64,000 nucleotides of DNA from Humulus lupulus (taxonomy: Eukaryota; Streptophyta; Magnoliopsida; Rosales; Cannabaceae): NCBI RefSeq assembly GCF_963169125.1, contig NC_084795.1:144373766-144437765 (forward strand), in the 5' to 3' direction. Positions within the stretch are counted from its first letter, which is position 1. The number at the start of each line of letters is the position of its first letter. The position numbers were made by a program, and so were the translations under genes. The notes beneath the pieces were generated by a model that saw only the letters and a list, made by a program, of their open reading frames with translations, was not told the origin of the DNA and searched no databases. Positions 33,290 to 45,028 of the stretch are shown here, one piece after another.

Positions 33290-34163
33290 TGGAATCAAAT
33301 TGATTCCTACTTCAAGCATTGGGTCTCCTGTCTCAATTTCTTTTTACACAACTATAATTATACACCATTAATTATGCTTGATAAATATATATAATAAAGC
33401 TCACCTTAGAACATGTTCTTAATTAAATTTACACTAAATTTTAATTTTAAAATCTATCATATTATATATCTTAGAGTGACAAAATACCAATTGAAAAATG
33501 TAGTAAAAAGAATATAATATAACAAATATTATAAATTAAATCAATAGCCTAAATTACACAAGAAAAGAATGACTAAACTTATGTAAAAGACACGAATAAA
33601 TTTAGAATAAAAATTAGAAGAAAATAACCTTAATTGAAACAAATATAAAAATGAAGAATACAGTGAATCAATATATTAGAAAAAATAATGTTGAACATAA
33701 ACTCCACTCTAGCCTTTCCACGAGAAAATTTGGCCTAAAATATGCATTGTATTCACTCAAAATATATAAGAAATGAAAGAGAAATAAAATGACAAAGTGT
33801 ATTTTTCTTTCTCGAATTTTGATGGTTTGCACTAGCTTTTTGGTCCTATTTATAGAGAAAATTTTCTTCCAAAACTTGAAAAAAATGTGTAATAGAAAGC
33901 AAAAAAATGGCTTCAATTTCTGATGCAACATGGGACAAGTGAGACATGTGTCGAGTTGAGATTGGTGTGCTGAAGATATTGCAAGTGGAGTGGGAGACAA
34001 ACTCACACACTTGGTGTGTTGTGAGAGGCTCGATGGGAAGTTGGGCAGGCGATATAGACGAGTAGGGAGACAAGGCCAACATGTGTTGGGCTCTAGAGAT
34101 GTTAGGAGGTGAGTGGTAGGCGGCCCTGCACAATTGGTACAGGTGTCATGCGCTAGAGGCTTT
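33290..34163 (-). other. Unassigned AT-rich region, possibly a minus-strand LTR
   Basis: On the minus strand there is a TATA-like CTCTATAAATAGGACC near 33845-33860, with GC-richer sequence upstream (33900-34160) and AT-rich sequence downstream, as in an LTR promoter. The 174-residue minus-strand frame at 33668-34192 crosses into the LTR at 34164 and looks like chance. No recognisable domain. Confidence 0.35.
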
Positions 34164-34820
34164 TGTAACGCCCCAAAAAAACACACGAGCAAACATTGCG
34201 GAAAAACAAAGATTAATAGTTTTATAAGTCATGAAAATCCATATAATTTTTTTTAGAAAGGGAAGTACATACTCAAAATAATACAATAAAATTGTTTAAA
34301 CATTTTAAAATAAACTCAAAAGTACAAAACTTCATGCAAGAGGCCTTTTTCAAAATCTGTAGACCCCAGCACTCATTGCTTTGCTTTGCCCTAACCTTTT
34401 CCTAAAACATGAAACAACTAGGTAAGCAATAATGCTTAGTAAGTAAAACTTTACAAACATGGTAAAAAGAATAGACATATCAACATTAACCCCATACCAA
34501 ACCACTTAGCAGAATTAGGGTTATTAACATAGTCCAGCCCTTAGACAAACAGCTCAAGAATGCATAAGCATCTTGCAGAACAAAGTATAATCAAACTAGT
34601 GTATCCACATAACAATGCCTCACAGATTCACAGTCGAACAGAAAGATATAGCAAAACCACTCAAGTAGAGAACAAAGCATAACCATAACTTAGATAGATA
34701 TTGGTTCTTAAAGTCATTGTATATCACAGGTGTAATGGTGGTTACATTGGTTTATAGAGACTCCTAGTTATAATCGGATTACATATCAATCATCAAATTG
34801 TCACGGACTTGAATCAGACA
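34164..34820 (-). repeat. 3' part of a minus-strand chromovirus-type LTR (LTR J)
   Basis: Read on the minus strand it contains CTTACTAAGCATTATTGCTT, ACCTAGTTGTTTCATGTTTTAG and ends TTTTTGGGGCGTTACA at 34164. This is the same terminal block order as in LTRs E and H. Its 5' part is missing; at 34821 a different LTR begins. Confidence 0.7.
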
Positions 34821-35583
34821 TGTTGACGTGGTTTTTCACCAACAAAAGATTAAGAAATCCAAAAATAGAAAAGCTTTTGCTAAACCATAATTGGAGAAAC
34901 AAAAAGTAATAAGAATACACACACTTTTTACGTGGTTCAGTGGTTAAAATCCACCTAGTCCATGAGTCACTTTTATTAACCTGTTTTGTTCTCATCGTGA
35001 AATTGTTTGTGACTATTACACAAGAGATTCAATAGACAAAAATTTCGATCCCCCTTTCTGTCCATTCTCCCTTATATTTATAAGGAATTCTACCTAGATA
35101 GTTTTGGGTAACCGTGCATAAATATGGTAACATGCATTTTTGGGTAACATCCCATTTACATAAATACATTAAAGCCTATTGATTCTATGTCCCCATTATC
35201 AGGAAATAAATACAGAATAATATCTGATCATTAATGAGTATATAAGGAATCTCTAAGTCTTTGGGGATCCTTCATTGTCAGTATTGATCAAGCTTCTGTG
35301 AGCCGAACACTTCCTTTAAGTTGGGTATTGAGGAACTACTCTGAATAGATACGGATCATGCTCAAAATTTTACGAAGGCGATCTGGTTCTCTCGCATCTT
35401 GAACTAAGTTGTTGGCGCAAAAGGCGATTTGAGGACTATCTTTTTGTCGTAAGCTGTCAAGTTTGACTCGAGCTACTCACTCCAGAGTTAACTAGATGTT
35501 CTATATGTACTCTTTCTTCATACGGTTGTCCACAAGTTGTACCCCTTGCTGAGTAATTCAACTCATATTTTTGGGGTACAACA
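34821..35583 (+). repeat. LTR G, probably Tat type
   Basis: Starts TGTTGACGTGGTTTTTCACC and ends TTTTGGGGTACAACA (TG...CA). Inside is TTTTTACGTGGTTCAGTGG, a motif common in plant Tat LTRs as I remember them. The flanking five bases (agaca and tttgt) do not match, so it may be one LTR of a rearranged element rather than a clean solo LTR. Confidence 0.6.
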
Positions 35584-35585
35584 TT

Positions 35586-35671
35586 TGTAACATCTCGTGT
35601 TTTGAACACACGTTAGTAGTCGGTTGGAGCTGGTGAAGAATTATGTAAAATATTGTTTTGATAAAGGATAT
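35586..35671 (+). repeat. LTR F, first 86 bases
   Basis: Starts TGTAACATCTCGTGTTTTGAAC. It is interrupted at 35671 by LTR E (TSD gatat) and continues at 56158. Related to LTR E itself, which starts TGTAACGCCTCGCG. Confidence 0.75.
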
Positions 35672-38600
35672 TGTAACGCCTCGCGTTTAGGGCACCTGGT
35701 AAACCCTAGTTTGGGTATTTTAATTCCCTTTATTATGTATTATGTATTATGTCATGGGAACATTTTATGTTACAAGAAGTTGGGATTTAAATGCTAACCA
35801 TGCTGTGGTAAGTGCGGCTTTTTTTTAGAAATTGAGACCTTTGGTTGTGGACCGGGTCAAAAATCCTAATTGGGTAAAAATCTCAGATTAATTAAATAGG
35901 GAATACTATGACATAAAAATATTAATTTTTTTTGGCACTGAGACTTTATAGTCGAGCAAATAAGTTTAAAAAAAATTGATTGAGGTTTCAATCTCAATCA
36001 ACCGGGCTTAAGAATGAGAAATTCTTGCCCGAGCCTGCAAGGGAATTTTGGTCAATTTGAGTAAATTACCAAAATTATGTGTTATTTAAAAACTATAGGG
36101 TAAATTTTTTGTTAAATTGGGAGAGTGAAATTACCAAAGGGCCCTTGAGTGCATTAGAAGTGAGTTAAACAGGGCAATGGAATTTTAGTCATTTCCAAAG
36201 GAGGAGAGAGGGTGTGATGGGTAGCTAGGCTATGCCCTAGTATACTCAAGTGTCTATGACACCTATCCTATAAAGAGTAAGAGGCTACCTCACCCATTGG
36301 CTAACCCTCCAGTCATTCCTCTTACACATCCAATCATTATTTATTTTAATTTCTATTTTTTTCCTCAAGAAAACAAAAAAATAGCTCTCTCCTCTTCTCC
36401 CCAAAATCGAAGCTCTCCCTTTGCCCTCTCCATTTTCTGCCATTTTTCTCTCCAGGGAGCAAGAGCTCTCACTCTCCATTGAAGGAAGGAAGAAAACTCA
36501 AGAGCACACTAGGCAAGTGTAAGTTTCGAACCTAGTATATTCTTTCTTTCTCTTTTTCTTTCAAACCGGAAATCCTAAGGGGTTTTACTATGCATGCATG
36601 TGATTCTAATGGCCATGCATGACATGGATCTTGTATTCTAGGGTTCAAGAGTGGTTGTTCTAGGAGGATCTCAAATATTTAAAGCTTGTTGATGTTTTAG
36701 TGAGAACAAATGTAAAGATTTTAGAGTTTTGGCAATTTTCTAGTCATCTTGATGCAATCTGGAATATTTATGGGCAGCATGAACTGCGCAAATTGTTTTG
36801 AATATTGAACACGTTTTACTAAGCTAAAATCCATTAAATTTGGTATCTTGTTAGTTTAAATATGTATATGGATCACAGAAAAAATTTATAGGAAAATGAA
36901 AAATGGTTAAAGTGTAATGGTTTTTCAAATTTTTCCCTAATAACCTGAAAACGAAATTTCTGAGCAACAAAAACTGCCCAGATTGTCTTACATTTTTTAA
37001 TAGGTTCCTTTATTCTAAAAATTATGAAATTTTGAGAATTACTAAATTATATATGATTAAATATCATGGTAAAATCTTAGAAAAAACTGGGCTACGATGT
37101 AAGAGAAATAATTTTTCTACGAACCATGAAAATCTGAGAAAAACTCCTGGGCACGCACTACCCAGATTTATTTAAATGGTTTAATGGGTTTTGCCTTCCC
37201 AAAAATTGTGAAACTTGGTGAGAAATTTTTTAAGATAGGTATTAAGGCCCTGGTAAATGTTTAGATTAAAATATGCCATGGCTTAAGAGTAGTAATTTTT
37301 CTAATTACCTAAAAATGGAGAAAAATAGTAATTTCAAACCTTAACAAAAAATGTGTTTTGGGAGGTTAGTTCTCCTATCCTAAATTGATTTTTTGACGTG
37401 AGATTTTGCCTAGTTCCCATCATTTGGACGCATAATATGTGAACATAATTTTAAAGGATTGTAGTTAGAGAACCTAACATTGAATATGAGCTTATACGCA
37501 GGATTTTTATCATGTTAAAATGAATAGTGAAAAAGTTAGGTTCGGAATTGGAAATGAAGTTTTTTTTAAAAATAGCTAAAGTTTTGGATATCTATCAAAT
37601 CCCAAATTAGTTTAAGGTTAATGAGAATTCAGTTTTACCATTTTCTAAACTCGGGGTCCAATTTCCCTTTCTTTTCGAAAATGATGTAATAGAGATCCTA
37701 GGTTATTGATTAAAAGATGTTAAAAATGGGAGTTAGATTTTATAAAATCATAAATCGAAAAAGTATTATCGTTAACAGATAATGAATTGAAAAAAGTCAA
37801 AACGTGTTATTTTTGGGTAAAGAATGGAAAACTGTAAACTTCGTACTTGAGTAGAAAGTGGGTAGTTTTCTAGTATTAAGAGTCGTTTAAAACTTCTTTT
37901 ATAAGTAACCTTATAAGTAACCAAATACACATAATATGATTGAGAGAGTCTCCTAGAGAAAGAAAATCAAAATGCACAGCATGGAGAGCATGTTGCAGTA
38001 AGGGCAATTTTTCTCAGGAAACTGTAAATTGATTGAAAGCGGAATCTGGTCTTACACACTGTAAAGTGTGTAAGAGAAATGTCTGTGTAGATTCTCTAAG
38101 AGAACTTTATTGAATGTAGAAATCATGGAATATTAACTATAACAATATGTCAGAGTTTAATCCGAGTCACTCTGTGGTTTCACTACCGTGTTATCTAAGC
38201 GTGAAGGCTCACTTCTAGATAGAAGGTTTCCACAAGCAAGCGCTAAGGAATTCAGGTAAGACAACTTATGATATGTTTGGCTACAACACGTTAATGACTA
38301 GTTTAGATAACTAAGTTATAAGCTAATAATTTGAACTAGTCTTAGAAGGTTTACTCAAGACCGTAGTCCTAGAGGGTTCACATACTCATGACTAAGGTAA
38401 GCAGTTCGGCTAGCTACCACGATGACTATGAACTTCGGCTAGTCACTGGGGAACTAAGTGAGAAACTGGTTTGCCACCGATGACTATGTGACTAAGGCCG
38501 GTTGGCCACCGCAATATGTAAGAAGTCCGGCTTAACACCCATGACATAAGAGTCCAGTTAAACTGTAGGAGATGTAAGTAAGTTGATTCCAGAATCAAAT

Positions 38601-39052
38601 CTCTATAACTAAGAAAGTATGTCGAATTCTTCTACGAGTCTGGGTAACCGCTGTAACTTGTTTACACCCATCGACACTATGGTAAGATATGTTAAGATGT
38701 ACTATGAAATGTTAAGCTATGCTAAGATATGTTACGATATGTTAAGCTATGTTGAAGGTTCCTCTGGAACCCTAAGTAAGTATGTATGTTAAGATACGAA
38801 TGAGTAAGTATGTATGTTATGATACGAATGACTAAGTATGTATATATGTTAAGATACGAATGAGTAAGAATGTATGTTAAGATACGAATGAGTAAGTAAG
38901 TATGTATGTTATGATACGAATGACTATGTAAGTATGTATGTTATGATACGACTGAGTAAGTAAGTATGTACGTTACCAGTTAAGACTCTATGTATGCTCT
39001 GGGAATTTTTGCGTGCAGGTGTACTTTCAAGATACAAATTTTTGTTATGAGG
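35672..39052 (+). repeat. Solo LTR E, left part
   Basis: Starts TGTAACGCCTCGCG next to gatat (35667-35671). Its end GGGACGTCACA lies at 56157, followed by gatat (56158-56162). About 3.9 kb of its own sequence is split at 39052 by a Tat element. It contains three loose copies of a segment ending CTGGGCAGCA...CTGCCCAGATTG (36770-37170), a conserved TCTTACACACTGTAAAGTGT hairpin-like stretch near 38050, and a minisatellite at 38690-38985. Reading frames within it are short and not convincing. Confidence 0.9.
38690..38985 (+). repeat. Minisatellite in LTR E
   Basis: Begins with irregular GTTAAGATATGTTACGATAT units. From about 38775 it becomes an array of about 32-36-base units around GATACGAATGAGTAAG and TATGTATGTTAAG, six to seven copies with small changes. 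Confidence 0.85.
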
Positions 39053-39661
39053 TGTTTACCCTAAAAAATATTTGCCTGCTGACATGGCATGAATGAGAGG
39101 CACGTGGATAGCACATGACTATTTAGTGATGGCAATCTGGTCGACCAACGACCATAATAGAAGTTGCTCGATGGATTCAAGAAATATGCTGAACTGTACG
39201 ACAGAAGATGTGCTGACATATGCGACCAGGTTTGATCGTAGTAACGAAGCCAGAGTTAAAATACAGTTATTTATGTGTAAAGATTATGATTTCTGTTATT
39301 ATTAAAATGCATTTGTAACAAAGTTTAAACACGACCCATTGACCCATATGTGCATCCTTGAGCTTGTAAATAGGATTCATGGGACTCATTTAAAGGGGAC
39401 AATATTTTGTATTCAGAGAGAACTAGTGTCTTTTATACACGACTTCTGTATCCTTTTTGGAGCTTGTGAAACTCAGTGAACCTCAGTTTGTTGATCGCAG
39501 ATTTTAGAGTACATCAATAAAAAGACTAAGTGGACGTAGGTCATTACCAATATCTGGGGCCGAATCACTATAACTCTTTGTGTTGTTTAGTGCTTGCATT
39601 CACCTGAAAAATCTGTATCGTTTTGGTGACTCTATGTCGTTGGCTAAATCATCAGTCAACA
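39053..39661 (+). repeat. 5' LTR of Tat element II
   Basis: Starts TGTTTACCCTAAAAAATATT and ends CATCAGTCAACA. It aligns with 55017-55658. The TATA region reads TTGTAAATAGG (39363-39373) where the 3' LTR has TATAAATAGG. The 70-residue frame here is shared with the 3' LTR and is not a gene. Confidence 0.92.
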
Positions 39662-39664
39662 TTT

Positions 39665-39682
39665 TGGTGCTTTCATTGAGAG
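39665..39682 (+). other. Candidate primer-binding site of Tat element II
   Basis: TGGTGCTTTCATTGAGAG begins three bases after the LTR end and starts with TGG, as primer sites do. I cannot name the matching tRNA from memory. Confidence 0.5.
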
Positions 39683-39709
39683 CTGAACTCGAGACCTCCA
39701 AGATAAATA

Positions 39710-40388
39710 ATGGTGAAAACCTCCAGGAAAGTAGGTCAGACGAGGCAGACATCTGGAAGTATGCCAAATCAACCTCCCCCACAAGATGTAGCGGAGGATT
39801 ATCCACAGGTAGAACTGGAAGAGGAAGAGATCGATGCTGAAACCTTGTGAACAACTTTGATTGTATTGCAAGAGGAATTAGCTACTCTGAGAGCTAATCA
39901 AGAGAATGTGGCTGGAACGATGGTGCTGCAGCAAAGGGAGATTGACCGGTAGCACTGAGAGCTAAATGAGCGGCAAGATGACATGGATCGTCAGTAGAGA
40001 GATGCCACAATAGCTTTAGAAGCGGCCATCCAGTTGGCTGGAGGACAACCTACACATACCTCCCAACCAGATAAGCCACCCAGCTCTCACCCTCAACAAA
40101 ATCTGTAGTCAAATCTGAATGAGCGACAAGCTGACATGGATCGTCAGTAGAGAGATGCCACAATAGCTTTAGAAGTAGCCATCTAGTTGGCTCGAGGACA
40201 ACCTGCACATACCTCCCAACCAGATAAGCCACCCAGCTCTCACCCTCAACAAAATCTACAGTCAGAGCATCCCCAATATCATCATAATCCAGCACAACTA
40301 AGGAGTCCTCAAGGACCAGAATAACCTCCCACTACTCAACAGGATAGACTAGCTAAAAATCCTGACAGAAACAACGAGTAGTAACCAC
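39710..40388 (+). pseudogene. Tat II gag, N-terminal part
   Basis: The frame begins near an ATG at 39710 (MVKTSRKVGQTRQT) and includes EELATLRANQENVAGTMVLQ. It has stops at several CAG-type codons. It contains an in-frame tandem duplication of 153 bases (39965-40117 and 40118-40270; MDRQ*RDATIALE, then QPDKPPSSHPQQNL). CACTA copy L interrupts it at 40389 and gag resumes at 45229. Confidence 0.75.
39965..40270 (+). repeat. 153-base in-frame tandem duplication in Tat II gag
   Basis: Two units of 51 codons, over 90 percent identical by eye. Both carry the same nonsense codon (CAG TAG AGA at about 39993 and 40147). Confidence 0.9.
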
Positions 40389-40478
40389 CACTACAACAAA
40401 AAAAGCCATTTGCGTCAGTTTAGCACTACCACAGTTGAGTTTTGCGTCAGTTTAATATGTGACACAATTGCCCATGAT

Positions 40479-40570
40479 GCAAACCAGAGTGGCATTTGCG
40501 TCAGTGAAGCACTGCCACAAACTGGCATTTGTGGCAGTGCCCCACTAACGCAAATGCCACTCTGGTTTGC
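40479..40570. repeat. Inverted repeat (43-base arms) at 3' end of CACTA L
   Basis: Arms 40479-40521 and 40528-40570, with a six-base loop. Pairing is nearly complete; the main mismatch is GAAG against CCCC. It is composed of subterminal motifs. Confidence 0.88.
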
Positions 40571-40702
40571 GTCAGTGGGGCACTGCCACAAATGTTAAAA
40601 TCTAGTATTTTTTGCGTCAGTTGGGCACTGTCACATAAAGTATTAACCAAAGAAATTGCAAATGTTTATGCCAATTTCCGTGGCCTATTTTGATAAAAAT
40701 AA

Positions 40703-40792
40703 TCAGCAGCAGAAATAAAAAAAATAGCAGCAGAAAAAGAAAAACAGCAGCAGAAACAGAAAAACAGCAGCATGAACAGAAAAACAACAGTA
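40703..40792 (+). repeat. CAGCAGCAGAAACAGAAAAA tandem repeat
   Basis: Four to five units of about 20-22 bases inside CACTA copy L. On the plus strand one frame (40690-40890) reads Lys/Gln-rich, but this follows from the repeat. Confidence 0.7.
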
Positions 40793-41566
40793 TAAGTTTT
40801 TATAAACATTTATCTAGAGTTAACATTTATGATCAAAACTATAAAAGTAATTCAAATATCAAAGTTAATATATGTACTCTTGTGTTCTAAATTTCTAAGT
40901 GTTAAACCTACTTAAACTAAAATTTCCTCACCCACTTGCTCATTTGCTAATTTAGATATGCCATAATTGATTCATTCCACTCATCCCGTATCTCGTTGAT
41001 TTCGTCAGCCGAATATAGACTCGTATTCGTAAACTAATTAGAAAATATTTAAAATAATAAGTTAGAAATCATCCAAATAAAATCATGAACGATAGTTTAA
41101 ATGAAAATTAAAAAGCAAAACAATACCTCATTTTTCAAGTAGGCCTTCAGTCTAGGCTGTGAAATCAAGTCTCTAACAAATTTCTTAATGTAAAAGCTAC
41201 ACTCGGTTGGCCCAGTCTGGTTTCGACACTATTACAACATAGTTATCCCAAGTTAAGTATTATATTTAGTAAGTTATTATAATAGAAATATGTCAAAAAC
41301 TTGAATACGATAAGTAATATAATTTACTTACCTTAGGAACACAAACTTTTAGATTGATTGACTCTTTTAGTCTTCGGTGTGTATCATATTGATCCAACGC
41401 CCTGCACACAATATTAATATTTACCCATATATGAACTTGAAATAAAATCTTAAATTAATTAAGTAAAATGAAAAACTTACATGATAATTATCTCCTTGAT
41501 TTCCGGATGGAAATGTGAGTTAGCAATGTACTAATTAAGCTATCTGACACGTTTTTCACAATGTTC

Positions 41567-43202
41567 ATTACATCAAAGTTGTGCTACAAAACCAAATGCT
41601 CATGATACTCAAGCTAAAAAAAATAGATTTCTTCTTCCAACAACCTGTCGCACCATCTAGAACCTCCTTTGTTTTTTCACGTCTAACATTTTTTCTCTTA
41701 TTTGTAAAATTTCTAGGTTTTCCGAACTTGCATTGGACTTTGTTCAACTTTGTTAACAATTGTCCTCCAAGTAAAGGTGGTGGAGCCTTTCCAAATTCAG
41801 GTTTACCATTAAAGGCATCTGTCAAACTTCAAAATTTATGTTTTTCGGATAAGAACTTTCGGTGTCCCATATAACAAATCTTTCTAGAATTTTTTAAATA
41901 TTCAGAATGAGTCCCTTCTTCACAAATGGGACATGTCTTGTACCCTTTCACACTAAATCCAGAAAGATTACCTAAGGCTGGAAAATCATTAATAGTCCAC
42001 AACAATACTGCTTTAAGATTAAAATTTTCTTTCTTATAAGCATCGTAAGCATTAACCCCCTCATACCACAATGTGCTCAAATAATCAATTAAAGGAGCTA
42101 GGTATATATCAATATCATTTCCAGGTTGTTTAGGACCAGATATCAACAAGGTCAACATGGTAAACTTCCTCTTCATACACAACAATGGCGGTAGATTATA
42201 GATGACTAGGATTACAGGCCAACAACTATATTTACTACTAAGGGAATTGTGTGGATTAATTCTGTCAGCAAAAAGACCCAAACAAATATTCCTTAGTTCA
42301 TTCCCAAATTCCGGCCATTTAACATCTACTATTTTCCAAGCTGGCAAGTCAGCTGGATGTCTTAGCTTGCCATCCTTTACTCTATCTTTAGCATGCCAAA
42401 TTAAATTTTTAGCATGATCATCATTTCGGTACAACCTAACCAAACGAGGTATCGGTGGTAGATACCATAAAACCTTTGCAGGGATACCTTTTCTAACTGC
42501 ATCCGAATTATTTTTCTTTTGCCATCTAGACTCGCCACATGTCGGACATGCAATTGCATCAACAAATCTCTTTCGATATAAGATGCAATCGTTAGGACAA
42601 GCATGTATTTTTTCATATTGCATGCCTAACGAACGCAATGTCTTCTTCGCTTCATAAAATGAAGACGACATTTCATTACCTTCGGGTAATAATTCTCCTA
42701 AAAATATTAACAACTCTGTCATTCCATTATCACTCCACCCATGTTTGACTTTTAAGTTATACAACCTAAGCAGTGCTGATAATTTAGTGAACCTTGTACA
42801 ATTAGGGAAAATAGGTTTATCAGCATCTTCTAAGATTGACTGAAATTTAATTGGATCCACATGTGATTCATATTGTGCATCATCAATCATCTCTGCAACA
42901 TCATCAACTTCGTAATCAACATCAAAATACTTATTATTCTTAGATGGTCCCTCATTAGTCCCTTTCATTCTTTCACCGTGTAAAAACCATATTTTATAAC
43001 TTTTGTCTATTCCATTCCTAAATAAGTGGTCTTTTATTTTAAAAATTCGCATCCTCACAACGTTACCACACTTAACACATGGACAAGGAATACTATTAGG
43101 AGATTGAGTATTTCTTGCAAAAAATTCCAAGAAAAACTCAACTCCATTCCTATATTTCATGGATAACCTATCCGCTGACATCCAATCTCTATCCATTGTC
43201 AA
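41567..43202 (-). pseudogene. CACTA transposase (TNP2 type), copy L
   Basis: Begins at 43202 with MTMDRDWMSADRLSMKYRNG (transposase-associated domain, with CPCVKCGNVV and HLFRNGIDKSYKIWFLHGE). The TNP2-type transposase domain follows (SDNGMTELLIFLGELLPEGN; ACPNDCILYRKRF; CPTCGESRW; YLPPIPRLVRLY; LRHPADLPAWKIVD; YNLPP; FPALGNLSGFSVKGYKTCPI). The frame runs 457 codons to TGA at 41829. The same frame then continues (LTDAFNGKPEFGKAPPPL to GCWKKKSIFF, 41568-41825). After about 41620 it shifts, and the conserved DVMHIEKNVCDS is seen only as DVMNIVKNVSDS. The C-terminal domains of full TNP2 proteins are gone. The role would be binding the subterminal repeats and moving the element. It is the best-preserved transposon gene here but is broken. 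Confidence 0.92.
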
Positions 43203-43310
43203 ACTTCACACAACAAAAAAAACAAACAAACAAAGCAACAAACATTAACAATTAAGTTCGTGGATTACTTAATTGACAAGTAAATAAAGGAAACAATATG
43301 TCCAAAAAAA

Positions 43311-43805
43311 AATTGGGCAGCATTTCCCCTATTTCTATCACATTTCCCAAATTTAAAATGTGCATTTATACAGAACATGGTATACACAAAAATATTCAAC
43401 TAATCAATCAAACATGCATAATTCTCAAATTACTAAATCCTAAAAAAAATTGACCAGTATTTCCCCTATTTCTATCCTATTTCTCAAAATTTAAATAAAC
43501 ATATATTCATCACATAAACACAACAAACCAATTAATCAATCAAACATGCATAATTCCTAAATTACTAAATCTTAAAAATAAATTGGACAGCATTTCCCCT
43601 ATTTCTATTATATTTCCCAAAATTTAAATAAACCTATATTCATCACATAAATACAACAAACCAATTAATCAATCAAACATGCATAGTTCTCAAATTACAA
43701 AATCTTACAAAAAATTGGGCAGCATTTCCCCTATTTCCCAAAATTTAAATAAACCTATATTCATCACATAAATACAACAAATCAAGTAAGCAATCAAACA
43801 TGCAC
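43311..43805. repeat. 132-base tandem array upstream of CACTA L transposase
   Basis: Four units starting at about 43311, 43449, 43581 and 43713. Each contains CAGCATTTCCCCTATTTC, AATTTAAATAAACCTATATT and CAATCAAACATGCATAATT. CACTA copy K has one degenerate unit (22290-22420). The first unit in copy L is the most diverged. Confidence 0.85.
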
Positions 43806-44934
43806 AATTACAGCCTTATATCACCGCAGCACACAGTCCCAGATCCTATCTCCACTATTTTATAATTCGTACATGCTACTAAGTTCAATATATTAATTAT
43901 ACATTAAGGTTTAAAATATTACCTCTAATATAAAATCCTCCAAAGTTTGATCTCACCAACAAAGTTGTCAACAAAATACCTACTCAAATATAACAATATA
44001 CAAAAAAATAATAAAAAAGTTAATAAAATATAAAGAAAAATATCATAAAGCTATATTGTAACTAAATAAACAATAAAGTGCTTAAAGAAAACAAATAATT
44101 TGTTATATGTACTCATTTGTTTACTTCAACCCGAAATAATTTTTTTTTAAAAAAAGTTAACAACTCACATAAATAAAAATCGACTATAAATATCCTAACT
44201 AAATCAATAATAAAATATAACTTAAAAAAACAAACAATTTTAATATATACCTATTTAACCAATTAAACCCAAAATTTAAAAATAATTTTTAAAAGTTAAT
44301 AAAATATAAACAAAAATTTACTAATAATAATCAAACTAAAGAATTAATAAAACGAAACTTATACAAAATATATATATACTCATTTACATAGTAAATTCGA
44401 AATTTAATTAAATTTTAAAAAAAAGTTAATAAAAAATAAATAAATTAGACTAAAAAAATTCTAAAGAAATAAAATATTAAAATGCAAAGTTTAAACCTAA
44501 AAAAATTTCATAATCATTAATATAAAACTATCTAAAAATTAAAAATCCGACATATAGTCAATTTATAAAATAAAAATCACAAAAATTAAATTTAAATCAT
44601 AAAAATTAATAAAATTACACTTACTTGTGGTAATTGAGCAATGTGGGTTCTTGATGTAGAAAACCCCAAAAAACCAATAAAGATTATGGGTTTTCAAACT
44701 ATAATCTTCAAAAAACAAAATCTATACAAAAAATTTATAAAAAACTATATATAAGTTTCATAAACATATAGAAATCATTATTTTGACATTAAAATTGAAA
44801 AAAAAGGCTAAAAACGTACCTAAATGAGTGGAACTTTGGTTGGGCGCCGCTGGTTTGTGAAGGAATCGTTTCAGAAATATTTTGAGTGAAATGGGGCTCG
44901 GTTGGGACGATTAGGGTTTTGGTGAAAACGTGGG
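43806..44934 (-). other. 5' leader or intron region of CACTA copy L
   Basis: Very AT-rich, with no reading frame. A more GC-balanced segment at 44820-44935 corresponds to the first exon/leader kept in CACTA copy M (27800-27870), read on the opposite strand. Confidence 0.6.
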
Positions 44935-44940
44935 CCAGTT

Positions 44941-45028
44941 GCGTCAGTGGCCCATTGACGGTAATGGGTGTTTGCGTCAGTGGGGCACTGCTGCAAACGC
45001 TCTATTACCGTCAGTGGGCCACTGACGC
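44941..45028. repeat. Inverted repeat (25-base arms) at 5' end of CACTA L
   Basis: Arms 44941-44965 and 45004-45028, one mismatch. A second, shorter hairpin lies between them (GTTTGCGTCAGT / ACTGCTGCAAAC), making a nested structure. Confidence 0.85.

Noticed and set aside
33668..34192. 174-residue minus-strand reading frame
   Set aside because: It crosses the boundary of the LTR at 34164, shows no domain, and its composition follows the local bases; two overlapping frames exist in the same place.
34816..35588. LTR G as a clean solo LTR
   Set aside because: Flanking bases agaca and tttgt do not match, so a simple insertion is not supported.
39093..39305. 70-residue frame, similar to 55006-55230
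   Set aside because: Again the paired LTRs of one element (Tat II); no independent evidence of coding.
43311..43805. CRISPR-like array
   Set aside because: The regular spacing is a tandem repeat with no unique spacers; the units are about 132 bases and adjacent, and this is a plant transposon.
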